DNA of 64,000 nucleotides from Pohlia nutans (Eukaryota; Streptophyta; Bryopsida; Bryales; Mniaceae). The stretch's first letter is position 1. Each line of letters begins with the position of its first letter. This document shows, piece after piece, positions 37,611 through 49,739 of the stretch. The DNA is taken from the NCBI GenBank assembly GCA_022496805.1, contig CM040103.1, positions 2,808,001 to 2,872,000 on the forward strand. The letters run 5' to 3'. The position numbers and the translations under genes were made by a program. A model generated the notes under the pieces. It had not been told where the DNA came from and made no database searches. It saw nothing but the letters and a program-made list of their open reading frames with translations.

Positions 37611-38154
37611 GCAGTGACATCTCTCATGAAAAACTAGACTAGCCGTCTTTCTTCAAAGAGTGAAAGTGAGGTCCTGTCAAGAAGGCAATTTAAAATCCTT
37701 TGGTGCACTTACGCAATTCAAAACTTGCTTTGTACTGTCACAAAAGTTGCATACAGATGTGATAGTAAGGAAATTTGTAACCCCATTCTGTAAGGCTGAG
37801 TAACAAAGAGATCAGGGTGTACTGCCAATCCCTTCCACCAGTAAGTAAATTTTGAGCTTGTTTCCATTCCATGTAAAGATAAGTTGCCAAAATGAGGTAT
37901 CATTATCATTCAGGTTCATGAGGGATGAACACATTGACAGGACACATGGCAAATCACTGTACACAACACAAAAGCTCGTTCTATAGCTATAGTGTCTCCA
38001 TGGTCCTAAGACCGACGATGACAGATAATTTAACTATTATGCTGACATGTTTATACTAAACAAGAGGCGCCAGCACTAATACATACTGTCTCATATGATA
38101 ATTGTTAGAGGACCTCAGAAAGGCTCTGTACTGTACAGAAAGGTCCTCAGGTCC

Positions 38155-41100
38155 TTAAATTCCAGCGCCTCCCCACAAATTCTCTCCCACCTGCCGACGC
38201 ACTGCCTCTTCCAGCTCCTGACAAAAATCTTGAGCAGCATCTGTGCAGAATGATCCACGAGTCAAAGAAGAAAAAACAAAAGTGAACTACCCATGACTGA
38301 AGAATCCCTCGCTGTATGTGATGCTACTAATTGATTGGTCATGGATAAGAAATTCATGGTGAAACTACACAAGAATTTGGGAATTAACAATACCATGTTT
38401 CATTGTCTCAGAAGGTGTTGATTCCTCCAAGAAGCCAACCACTTTTGCAGGAGTTCCAGCCACCATACTGCAGTTCACCGGATATTTGAGCATGAGTCAT
38501 CGTACAATTCACTGTAAGCAGCCATTTTTCCACCGAGAGGAACAAAACATGAACTGTAACATTACACATTTACAAATACTGGAAAAATGTAAAGGATTAA
38601 CCTATGAGCTGGGACGTCTTTCAAAACAAGGGATCCTGCTGCAACCATTGCTCCACGGCCAACCACGATGTTGCCAAGTATTGTCGCCCCAGCACCAATA
38701 AGAACTCCTTCCTGTATCTTGGGATGTCGATCCCCCGCATCTTTACCTGTTCCTCCAAGTGTGACGCCCTGGACAATGCAATTCCAACAGCTTCAAAACA
38801 AGTTGCTAGTACCTGTATTCATGCCACTGAAAACACGTACAACAGTGGGGCCTAACAAATCCCAATCCATCGCAGAAAATCATAAGCATCCAATTGTCAA
38901 TCGACGCGTAGTGTACACACATCAGGATACCCTACTACTGGGTCTCGTATGGGCAGAAAGTCCACAAAGGGCATGGCTTCATTCGTTGATGGGGTGTTCA
39001 ATCACAATTGGCATTCCAAATCCATCCAGTAGTAATGTAGAGAAATAAACAGACAGTTAAGAGACAGCTCATGTTTACTATTTCCACGTGTCACTAATAA
39101 CACGCACTGACGAGTGCGGGCCTCTTCAATTACCTGCAGTATTGAGACTCGATCACCAATAATAGCTGTCTCTCCAATTACAACCCCTGTACCATGGTCT
39201 AGCAGTATAGCTTTCCCAATGCGTGCCGCTGCCAAAAGCATCACAAGATCCGTGCTTTTCATAGTTAGAGAGATGAAAGAATAAACAAGATACAATCAAC
39301 GAGAAGCCCGGATGTATCCACGCGGCCAATACAAACATTCCATACTTAGTAAAATAAAGTAAATAAAACTGAGTTGTTTTGGATGCGATCTATTACAGAC
39401 CAAGATAGCGATTTCATCAAAATATACATCGCTAGAGTGGATTGCAACAACTTCCATTATATCTGAGATTTCAAAGTATGCTACATTCATTCGACATACA
39501 CATTCCTCATGAAAGAACTTGAATGTAGCTAACCAGCAAGGCAAAACCAAGAACAAGAGGCAAGACTAACCTGGATGAATGTCCACAGCAAAGACCTGCC
39601 CCAACCGTTGCATAAGTGTGAGGAGATTAGGAAAAAAGAAAGAATATATTTCCAGGCAGCTAAACATTTGATAAATTAACTGCATTAAACATTCCCTAAT
39701 ATGTCAATTGCAACAAGCATCAATATCACAAGTGTCTAAGAGACATTCAAAGACCTCATTCCGATTTGGCTTACAACAAAAAAAACCATTCACATCACGT
39801 AAGAAAGTAGAATTTTGTTGGTAGACCTAGCACCAAATTACTTTGCATTCATCTAGAACATGGAAAGCAACGAAGGTAACAGAACTGAATGCACCTCACT
39901 CATACGAGCTTGTAATGCAAGAGCAAGCACAGTTGACCCTTTATTCCACAACCAATGTGCCACTCTGTACGCTTGAAGTGCATGATATCCCTGCTTGAAC
40001 CAAGGTGCAAAATTGTTATCAAGTTCAAAATATTGCAAGTAACACTGGAGTAGCCAGCAAGAAATTGCATAGTACGTGTCAAATCATAACAAAGAAGACA
40101 AACGACACCTAGACATTAGAATGCTTCTCACCTTTAAATACAACAGTGCAGAGCTGTAGAAACGACATGAAGGATCCCTATCTTTCACAGCCTGCAGCAA
40201 TTTCAATATTCAGAGTCAACGACCAGTCTTTTGGACGGCTACAGTTTCAACTAAACTTTACGATGTTTCTGTTCTTAGGCACACGTATATTTCAAGCAAA
40301 CAGAGCTCCACCTTGCAAGCATTAGAACTCGCCAAGAGTCCGCTTTGTAATGAAGTAACCTTAACTCTAAGATACTCTGCAGTGGGCTATAGAAATAGAT
40401 ATACAAAAGTTGGAAACAATATCACTTCATTGGCTAACAAAGGGTGCATAGAGTGCTGACAGTGACCTTCAAAAGATTAAACAAAGGTTTGCACAACATA
40501 CAGAAGACATATGAACTTCCAAATATGTCCCGTCCAAACAAGATAAGGAGGCGACTAGTCACCTGAACATCTAATCGAATTGCTTGCCGTATGAATGGGT
40601 CAGTCATGAAGACGCCGTCAAAAACATCCATGAGTTGTGTAGCCAGGAGAGTCGCACTTGTTAGGCGATTGGCCAAAACAAAACCCAGGGACCGCTCGAA
40701 GCATGGGTGAGCCAAAATGCTGGCGTAGAGGAAACTACTCAACAACGGCTCACGCTCTGCCTGCCACATCATCATTCATTTCAGTTACTCTTCCCTACAA
40801 AAATAATGCATAGCGCACATTTCAACTCTACACATTTGGATGACCACATAAAATGTCTTCAGTTTTGCCTCTAGTTCTCACCAGCTACTCTCCAACTCCA
40901 ACCATACGATTTCGTCAAATTTTTCATACCTCCAATCGAGCCTCAGCCCTTACAGCTGCCCAAATGGGATCATAAGAGATCAAATCATTCAGGTTTTTCC
41001 CTTCTGTTGGCAGTCTAGCCGACGAGCAAGGTGGAGTTGCTAACGCTGGAGTAGACGGCAGATTCAAAGCATTCACATGTGATTCCAGAGCTTTTGCTGA

Positions 41101-42141
41101 TGCGGTAGCTGCTGCTGCTGCTTTGGCAGCTGCTACACCATTCATTCTCCCTCTTGTCTGTCCATTTGGGCTCACTGGTAATACCTGCATAGAAGACGGA
41201 TACCAAAAAAGAAGTTACTGCATGCTCTCCAGCACACAGGGAACGTGATACGCATTTACTACCTAAATCAGCTACCGGAAGTAGCACATTCTTCAGCAAC
41301 TAAGAACCTCGTGAATTCCAATACATTTCACATTACCACTCCAACAGCATGACCAAATCAATTGGCAATCATTACTGTTTGCAAAGAGAGAGTAACATAA
41401 TCTGCAGGTAAAAGCAAGCTGCCAGTCAAGCATCATTACCTGCACAAGTTCATCATTTTCACCATCTGATTCATCTTCTTTACTTTGCAAGTAGGAAGGA
41501 AACACATTCTTCCATTGAGCGCTCTCCAATTCAGACACATTGCTCACTTCTCCATTTGAGTTCTTTGCAGAAGATCCATTTGACCTAGAACTGTTTGTTA
41601 GATCGTCATCTTTGGATAGCTCGCCCTCTCCACATTTGCAACAACACAAGGCCTCTATTTGAAAATTCATACATACCATATCCAATAACCACAAACCAGA
41701 GAAAAAGACTACCAAACAAGTAATGCAACCAGGCAGTTTTAAAACTACAATAATAAAAGTCCCGGATGCCCGCACTGGTCGTGCAACCTCTACATGATTT
41801 ACATTATGAATAATAATTGTGTTTATAAAGGTTCGGACAACATACGAGGATTGGTCGTGCCTTCGAGGCTGTTGACGCGATCCCTCCTGGTTGCTCCGGT
41901 TGTCCTCACCAACAGAATCTCCCCCGCACCGAGCAGTGAAAGTTCTCAATTGCGAACTTCTATTTCTACCACACCTCTCCAACTTCAAAGAAACATAACT
42001 CATCGAAACGAGCTTATTTGAAAGCGTCACTTCAATAAAAGACAGTGCCGGCTGATGTGAAAGGGGACTAAAGCGTTGATGTGCTAGGCAACCTCGGCCT
42101 GTAAATTTTTCCTTCAGAAAGGCCATATTTCCAGAATACAT
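38155..42141 (-). CDS. Serine O-acetyltransferase, about 500 aa, 11 exons
   Basis: Minus-strand exons: 42141-41910, 41654-41440, 41184-40930, 40760-40563, 40191-40132, 39990-39895, 39595-39571, 39228-39134, 38768-38602, 38467-38394, 38240-38155; the sum is 1,503 nt. The enzyme makes O-acetylserine from serine and acetyl-CoA, the carbon skeleton for cysteine. The N-terminal CysE helical domain ([20 protein letters not shown], about residues 235-330) is followed by [15 protein letters not shown], the DIHP catalytic-His segment, the [19 protein letters not shown] left-handed beta-helix and [18 protein letters not shown]. It ends ...GGAGI; the final Ile is the residue that docks in O-acetylserine (thiol) lyase to form the cysteine synthase complex. 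The first 230 residues are basic and Ser-rich, then acidic and Ala-rich, and probably include an organelle transit peptide (starts [13 protein letters not shown]; a second ATG is five codons later). Exon 1 to 2 is the least certain junction. Which plant SERAT group it belongs to is unresolved. Confidence 0.95.
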
Positions 42142-42965
42142 CTTCGTGATCTCTTCTTCTAAAGTCTTGACATTCTATTCCATCCGCGCACCTTAAAGAT
42201 CTACACTCAGCGATCTGGTTTTTCTTCTACACAAGAACTAACCATTGCCGTTTCATTTAACAAACTCGGAAAATGGCCTATCCCTAGCTCCAAATCCCGG
42301 AGGATCGGAAGGTCGAAAAATTAGCCAGATTACAATTCACTGCTGTAGTCGTACAGCACGCACAGCCTCTTCAACAATATCAAACCTCACAGAACTCCAA
42401 CTCAGCAAAAAGAAAGAATTATTTCCAAGACATTCTCACGTAATTACTTCAGTCGCAAACAGTTCACAAAACTTCACAAACCTAGAATATCCGTAACTAA
42501 TTTCTAACTCACTCAAACATAATAGATGCGCAAATGTTCGTCATTCGAAAAACAAAAGCAGCTCGCCTTTCCAACTGCAATCTCTGCACCGAAGATGCTT
42601 CGAATTTCACACAAAATTCGCGGAAGGCGGAATTCAGAGAACGCTAATTATTTTGTATTTTTCTATAATACACCACAGACAATTGAAATAAGTTTTCAGT
42701 ATACCAAAACTCGCTCAAAAGACGCATATGAAGTGTCGATAAACTCCTCTGTAAAAGCCTACTACGAAACCTAACCTGCAAATACAAAGCAAAACAAGTG
42801 CAGAGCGGCCGGCCTTCGCCATGGCCATGGCCATGGCGCAACGAAGCGTGACTTTACGGAATTTGGGGACCTCAGTTCATGTCCTAATCCAGCCACGTCA
42901 CGTCCTGATCGAGCTTTTCAGGACCTCGAATATTATTCTATTTGAGGTCCTTTGTTCTGAGGGGT
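42142..42965 (-). promoter_or_regulatory. Upstream region of serine acetyltransferase
   Basis: This stretch lies 5' of the minus-strand gene and should contain its promoter and 5' UTR. A simple CCATGG run (CATGGCCATGGCCATGGC, about 42,821-42,838) lies within it. No specific control element is recognisable. Confidence 0.3.
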
Positions 42966-43327
42966 AGATAGATAGATAGAAACTCCGGTCCCTTTAGGGG
43001 TCGGCGTGAATGAAGTGTCCGTTCGTAATGTCAATGATATGATGCCCACCGGACAAGGGGAAATTGGGACAATACTACTCTCCCCTTTCGAGGATGGACA
43101 CTATAGTGACACACTATGCAACTACCTAGCTAACCACTAGTGCCTTGAAGATACCGGACATGGTATCCCTCAAAGGGCTTTGAGATACCCATACAACAAG
43201 GTCCAAGGATCCTCACCATAGTTGGATGGACTATGGTGGTGAGCACCACGCCGGCATGGGGAATAGAACCCACAATCTCCTCATTGGGGGCCATGAGCCC
43301 TAACCACCAAGCCAAGGCCCGTGGTGC
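42965..43327 (-). mobile_element. tRNA-derived SINE with (TATC)n tail
   Basis: On the minus strand it begins near 43,325 with a tRNA-like head: an A-box-like TGGCTTGGTGGTTAGGGCTC and a B-box-like GTGGGTTCTATTCCC (43,258-43,273). About 250 bp of body follow, with the 3' tail (TATC)n at 42,965-42,982. Flanks CCTTTGTTCTGAGGG and CCTTTCTGAGGG look like a degraded target duplication. The body recurs at 60,139-60,292. The open frame at 43,130-43,315 is this element. Confidence 0.8.
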
Positions 43328-43533
43328 CTTTCTGAGGGCTACTCTAGACTATGGCCAAGTCCAATGCAAAATTTAGGTCTGAGAATGAAGTTTGTGAGTT
43401 CATGAATAAGATCAATTTAACATGTAGTTTAATTTGGCTAAATCGAAGAAAAATATTAATCATTTTTATAAATGTTGTATTTGGTTGTAGATATTCCCAC
43501 TATATTAATGTCCTAGGGTATCATAATGTGGTT

Positions 43534-43760
43534 GCTACACTAAATAGGTAGATTAGTGTTAGATCTAATTATAAGATTTGAAAATATTATAGATTTTTAC
43601 TCTCGACAAAAAAAATTACCAAAGACATTTGATTCCAATACTATTGAAAGATCCCCATCTTGACCAATATAGAGGGAAAAAAATTTGGTCAACAGTAAAA
43701 AACTACAACATGTTTACGTAAATTAGTGTATCTAACATTGATCTACCTATTTAGTGTAGT
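43534..43760. mobile_element. MITE with CTACACTAAATAGG ends, copy 2
   Basis: The inverted ends CTACACTAAATAGGTAGAT and ATCTACCTATTTAGTGTAG bound an interior that matches 16,343-16,566 in the opposite orientation (for example 'gaaagatccccatcttgacc'). Confidence 0.75.
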
Positions 43761-44279
43761 GTACTCGTGCAGGCCACAACATGTCCAATTGCAACATTCT
43801 TTAATGTATAACTTTTCTTTTAATGATTCTTTGTTTAATTTTTCCAATGGTATGATACATATTTCCAAATGATCATTCATGAAGTAGTTACAAAATGTAA
43901 GAGTCGTAGCTTTTGTTAATTTAACCCTTAAGTGCCCAAGCTTTTATTCATTGAACGGTATACAGATTTCATCCACGTTTTCTCATCCGTCATGCACTTT
44001 TTGAATCATTTTTTAAAAATCATTTTTGCGTACAAATAAACCAAATCAAATTTCTTAGTGCATTTGTCATTTTTTCACACCTCGATCTCATACAAGGGCC
44101 AATTCGTAAATGAAATCGTTTTCAAAATTTATGTTACTTTAGATAGTAATAGCTAACAGAATTTGAAACTATAGTTTCAAAAAAATTAAATAACTTCTTT
44201 GACAAAAATAAAAGAAATTAGCATTCAAACATAAGTTTTCGATCACGAGCGGGGGGGGGGAATAGGGAAATTAAATTAA

Positions 44280-44761
44280 AACCTTATAATCTTGCAACCT
44301 ACTTCTAAGATGATTTTCAAAACTACATAGGTGTATGTCATAATGATCCTTTTTAACCTCTAAGTGGCTGAATGACCAATTTATGGTCACTGCCCATTTT
44401 TACGGACTACCCAAGATGAAAAAATATTCTTATAAAAAACTAAACTTAATATTAAATAAGAAATCAAGTTTACTTTCCAACTAATTTGAATCATCTCAAT
44501 CCAAGTTAACCTTTAAGGTCAAAGCAAGCCCTACGGGCTTGTTTTGAAAGAATAGTGTAGAAAAAGTGGATTCTCTCAACCAAAATTGAATTAGTTTGGC
44601 GCTTTGAAAAGGTGATTAAAAAGAGAGATTAAATTTAAGCAAATGTACATTTTTAATAAATTGTACATTCCAAAGAAATTGGAAAGAGAATTGATGGGGA
44701 GCGAGGAGAGGGGGTCATAGGAGTAGGTTGCAAGATTATAAGGTTGCAACCTACTCCTATG
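44280..44761. repeat. Inverted-repeat-bounded block with terminal 18-bp hairpin
   Basis: The right end has exact arms CATAGGAGTAGGTTGCAA (44,716-44,733) and TTGCAACCTACTCCTATG (44,744-44,761) around a 10-bp loop. The left end near 44,281 restates the complement of the first arm with small changes, so the block may be a fold-back element with an extra terminal palindrome. Confidence 0.6.
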
Positions 44762-45649
44762 TTGGGGTAAGACCTTGATACATACTACACGTGGCAACGC
44801 ATGCCAATGTTGTTCAACAATGTTTTTTTTTTCAATTTATATTCCATAATTACATAGCTCACTGTAGAACCGAAATCTCATCGAATTTTTTATATATTTT
44901 TTCAAAATGACATTATTCACTCCATTTACTATTCATAAAGGATTTGAGGAATTCTCAATGGTTGTTCACGTTACTCAAGTGGTAATTGTGGGGGGTAGCT
45001 CTCTAAAAAATTATTCTTTTGGGCCTGTCCAAGACCCTCTTAACGTTTAAGAATTAAATTCCACCAAAGAAAATGTTTCAAAGACAAAGACCTCAATATC
45101 ATCTCACTGTTTTAAAATTTACTATTTAGAGAAAGTAATGATGTTCTTTCTTTTGGAAAATTTGTTTTTTTTAATTTTTATAATAGAATGTTTAGTTTTA
45201 GCTAATCATACCAAATTTGAAATCCTAAAAAACAAAAAATAAAAACTTTGGTAAAATTTTGAAGTTAAATGCTTATGAATTCATCGCATGAAAACCTAAA
45301 ACTATTTCTGGAAAATTTAACCGTACAGATAATTTTAAGACATCATGCTTTTCATTTTCTCTGTCGGACAAAACTTCATCTAAGATAAAGAGCTCACATA
45401 TTATAACACATCTATGCTTTGTTCAATACCCCTCAATCATTTAGGGTTAAGATCAATCCCTTGGTTCATCTAAATAAATTTTCAAAACTTTTCATTTCAC
45501 CTATTTCTATGTTTCTCATTTTAGGTGGCTCTAAGTGCATAGTGACACCAAGGACCTTTAGGGTCTCAAACCTTTAGGTTTCTCATTAAGAATCTCAAAC
45601 TTCTATGGCTTGGGAATTTGTTTAATGAAAAGTTGGGCCAAATTTTGTT

Positions 45650-46762
45650 TTAACCCCTAAAGGTCTAAATGGCTCAATCCAGCATGATGAATGCAAAATA
45701 TGTTTCTACTTCAAGGTGTTGTTTTTAATTCATTTAATTTTTTCTTGATTAGTCTTCTAATTAAACAACATTTTGGTTGTGTGGATGTATATAACTCTTT
45801 TGAACTAATTCTCTATAAATTGTAGGATGAAAGTATTTTGTCACTTTGTTGCTAAAACAAATTGTTCTAGGAGATAGTTTTTTACAATGCAATTGAAAAT
45901 TAAATTTCAATTTTAAATTTTAATACCCATATATAGTATTTTAAATTTTGAGTCCATTACAAAAAATGAAAATAAAACTAAAAAAGATTCAAATGTCAAA
46001 TTTTGATTTGAATGTGGCAAAATTTATTTATTTTTAAAACTTTATTTATGTTATATAAATTTATTGGTGATGATATTTGCACATTTAATAGTATGGATGC
46101 AATTTGTGGTTCTTAACTCCTAAATGCGTAGTGACCTCTTTAGATTTGGAGAGGTTCAAATATGCATTACATTGTGCAAGTGGAAAGGATATTTTTAACT
46201 TGATGTATGAATAAAAGTTTGAATTTTAGATTCTATCTATATAGTTAAATCTATGATTGCTATGACCAATCTTTTTGTATAAATTTTGAAACTTAAAACT
46301 TTAATCTTTTGTAATTTGATTACAAATAAGATATTGACAATCTATGAATGATATTTGATGTGATTTGTTGAATTGAAATACTCTAAGTGTAGTGATTTTT
46401 GAAATTTTTTCGCCTGCTTAATTTTATGAGTTGACTTTTTAAGTGCACTTTTGGACTATTTTGAACTAAGATCTTCAATTTTTTTGGTGAATCATTGCAA
46501 TATAAAATGAGGCATAAGAGATTTACACATGCATAAGGTTAACTGGCTTCCCATATAATTTACAATAAAAAAACCACACTGCAAAAAGTGCATGAAGGAT
46601 GAGAAAACACAGATGAAATTTTTTATATCGTCCAAAAAATGAATGCATGGACAGTTAAGGGTTAATCTACAACTTTTATTCAACTTTGTCATTGATTTAT
46701 TATCCTAAAATTCTTTTATAAATCATCAAATTGTAAAGTATCCTCTGACCTTTATGGGTTAA
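45650..46762. mobile_element. TTAA-type MITE with a nested family-C insertion
   Basis: The outer ends TTAA-CCCCTAAAGGTCTAA and TGACCTTTATGGG-TTAA are inverted copies. Inside, a family-C element runs from TTAA at 46,113 to TTAA at 46,662-46,665. The outer pairing is inferred from the ends. Confidence 0.55.
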
Positions 46763-48076
46763 ACATTTGAGATTTGTAATTATTGTACCTATACAATAGT
46801 TTTGGTACATTTGTGTTGAATATTTTTAAATAATTTGGCAAAATGAATATTCTCTTACATCTATATTTAATCCCTGACAATTTATTTCTGAAAAATAATT
46901 TTCCAAAATGTTTGACATCTATTTTTAGACATTTTAATTCAAGAGCTACTTCAAAGTACGGTATTGAACATTTCATGCCTTCTACAATATGACTACCGAT
47001 CCTAAGCTGATACACTATTGACTTCTAGTGTATGCTAGCAAATAGATTGTAAGTCCTAACTCTCATTGTCTAGCACAAATTAATTCAAAATAAGATTAGA
47101 ATAAAAAATTGGAAATTATCACCTTAAAAGTGTTTTTCTAGAATAATAAAAGCATATTTATTTATTTATTTTGAAGTATTTGAGAGGACGAATTTTGCCT
47201 ATGGGTATAGCATTCAATAGATTTCATGCCTATTGCCTTCCCTTCATACACTTTGCTCATCACCTTGAGCCTCCACTTGAGTGTCCACTTAACTATTGAT
47301 AAAGTGATGTTGGGTTTAAAAAAATTCACACTATCTACTCTAGAGCCAAGGGGAAGACAATGCATGCTACTGAATGTTATGGGTACTAGCATAAATTGCC
47401 CTTTCTTAGTTAACTTATGTCGTCTAAAGATCATATTTCATATAAATGAATTATGGGGTGTTTCTTGAATTGTATCCATTTTTTAGTGTAAGTAAATGAA
47501 TTAATGTTTAAAGTTCCATTAAGACTAAACATTTAGATATAGCATGAGGCCAGGTATATAAAAGAGTAATTGTGGCATGGTCAAAGGGCCAATTTGAATG
47601 AAGAGTTTGTTGGGGGAAATATTGCCAAGTAGGCCACTAGGATCCAGTTCACCCAACTACGTGATATTTGTTATTCAATTAACACAAAGTTTTGACTCTT
47701 TGTTTAAAACTTACCAAACTCTAGTTAGACTACTTGTCATATTAAATTTTGTGTAGTTAGATTAATTTGTAGATGATATGAAGTTCTACTATGGTCATGT
47801 GTTTTTTCATCTATGACTACCACAAAATTATGTGACTATATCAACAAAGAAACGTTGATCACAACAGTGAAGTTTTTTGCCTCCACGCCTATCAAAAGCA
47901 CTATGGTTTTATCTCGGAAAACCATGTTTTGTCCCTGTAAAGGTTTTAGAAAGGGAGTCAAATTTTGACCTTTGACTCCCACTCTACACTTTCAGTCACA
48001 ATGCTAAATGGAGTAAAAAATGAGGCCAAATTATCCAGTTTTTACCCCGGCAATAATGTTTGGAACACTATGAGCA

Positions 48077-48695
48077 GTCATCCAATTCCTTCACAAGGGT
48101 GAATGAAACCTTTTCTCACGTGGTGATGAATGACTGATGTCGTTGTTTGCTTTGAAACATCTTTATAAACATGAACAGTTGTAACAAAGGCATCAAACGG
48201 CTTCATTTGCCGATTCATCGTAAAGCATTCTACTAAAGCGACGCGGGTTCGAATCCCGTATTCACTTTAGTTAGAGTTGAGGAGGAAGTCGCCTACTAAC
48301 ATCCAATTAAGAATCCAATTTGGGATTGCCAGTTGATTGTCAGTGGGTGACTTCTTCCTTAATTCCAGCTAGTACTACTACCTCCTATGTTTTTGTGATC
48401 AAAGAGTCATCCATCTCTTTCACAAGGGTGAATGATTTATTTTCTCAAATGGTGATGAACAAATGATGTCATTTTTGATTTTGAAATGTCTTTATATACA
48501 TGAACAATTGTAACAAGGGCACCAAATTTCATGTGCCGGTTCATAGCAAAAAAATTCATTACATCGACACAAGTTCGAATCCTATGTTCAATTTAATTAG
48601 AGTCAAGGTGGAAGTAACCTACTAACATCCAATTGGGAATCTAATTTGGGATTGTTGGTTGATTGTTAGTGGGTGACTTCTACCTTGACACTACT
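48077..48695 (+). repeat. Direct pair of 290-bp repeats with tRNA-like B box
   Basis: Copies at 48,077-48,366 and 48,406-48,695 share CACAAGGGTGAATGA, CCTACTAACATCCAATT and GTGGGTGACTTCT. Copy 1 contains GGGTTCGAATCCCG, a strong Pol III B-box-like motif; copy 2 has AAGTTCGAATCCTA. No complete tRNA cloverleaf could be drawn, so they may be SINE-like repeats. Confidence 0.6.
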
Positions 48696-48962
48696 TTATT
48701 AATGACCCAAAACAAAATTTTACATGACTTCAAATTAATTCATTTTTCTTAAATAATATAAAATTACACTTTTAATTTGAATTTCCAATAAAAGATAAAA
48801 CATTTTATTAGAAATAACGTGGCCGACAATAATTGCACAAGAAAATAAATAAATTATGATACATGTAATGAAATCTTGTCATATATTCTACATATGGTAC
48901 TTTGTGAGTGTCAGACTCATTGTCCTATTGGCCATGACGTGGAACCTTTAACAAACATACTC

Positions 48963-49190
48963 TTAACCCCTAAAGGATTAAGGATTTGTGGCTATTAAAT
49001 GACAAATTCAATTGATCATATTTTGAAAAATATAATTCATATGGGAACAAAATTTAAATCATGAATCAGTGAAGGACATTACATGTGTTGGTCAAACAAC
49101 AAATAAATTTGAAAAAAAAGAAGTCTAATAAAAAAATTGCTAAATACGAACACGAGGCCAATTTGGGCTTCTTGGTCCTTTAGAGGTTAA
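48963..49190. mobile_element. TTAA-type MITE, family A
   Basis: It starts TTAA-CCCCTAAAGGATTAAGG and ends CTTGGTCCTTTAGAGG-TTAA. Confidence 0.75.
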
Positions 49191-49739
49191 TGTATCACAA
49201 TTTCTAAAAACAAAAGTTTAAGTTGTTTGTCTCTTTAGTAGTTTATAATCAGTTCATTAACCGTATATTAAACACGTAGTGTGCAAAGTTGGGTCTCTCT
49301 AATATGAAAAGTGGATATATTGTGTGCATTGAGGATGCTCTTACTTAAACATTGTGATTTTATTTTGTGCATGGATCATGATTTGAAATATGGATATACT
49401 GCGTTGTATTGAACATGCTCTTATCCGAAGAAATTTGACCTAATTTTGTGCATTGATTAACTACTAGAAAATGTCAACCAAACCAAGAGACAATCAACAA
49501 TTTGTTGTTTTGGGCATTGGCGGTCACAACTTGACATATTCAACTACTACTAGAAAATTTTGTGACATATCAATAAGAAAGTGTTGATCGCGACAATTGA
49601 TTAAGACGCATTCTCATGGTCATTCTCCAAGTGAATATTTTCGAATCGTTGATTTGGTCAAAATAATTTTATTTCAATAATAATAACAATAATTCTACAA
49701 TGAAAAATATACAATTTTTCCATTTTCTTTGCCTTGTTC

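Larger units (their letters stand above)
35423..38154. other. Intergenic region between SSNA1 and serine acetyltransferase
   Basis: It contains a family-A MITE (36,199-36,422), a partial hairpin repeat (37,118-37,270) and a family-B MITE (37,300-37,610). The last 200-300 bp before 38,155 probably include the acetyltransferase 3' UTR (minus strand). No gene is recognised between them. Confidence 0.5.
43328..49730. other. Gene-free repeat-rich region
   Basis: It contains the CACTA-like copy (43,534-43,760), a partial family-C start (43,921), an inverted-repeat-bounded block (44,280-44,761), nested TTAA elements (45,650-46,762), a repeat pair (48,077-48,695) and a family-A copy (48,963-49,190). 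No coding region is recognised. Confidence 0.5.

Noticed and set aside
41293..41654. Open frame of 282 codons on the minus strand taken as one exon (41,293-42,141)
   Set aside because: It reads through introns of the serine acetyltransferase gene. Donor G|GTGAGG at 41,910 and acceptor AAATAG at 41,655 keep the frame and remove the hydrophobic intronic text.
43130..43315. Short open frame on the minus strand
   Set aside because: It lies wholly within the tRNA-derived SINE.
48225..48290. Possible tRNA gene around GGGTTCGAATCCCG
   Set aside because: A convincing acceptor stem, D arm and anticodon arm could not be paired; the motif sits in a repeated unit.
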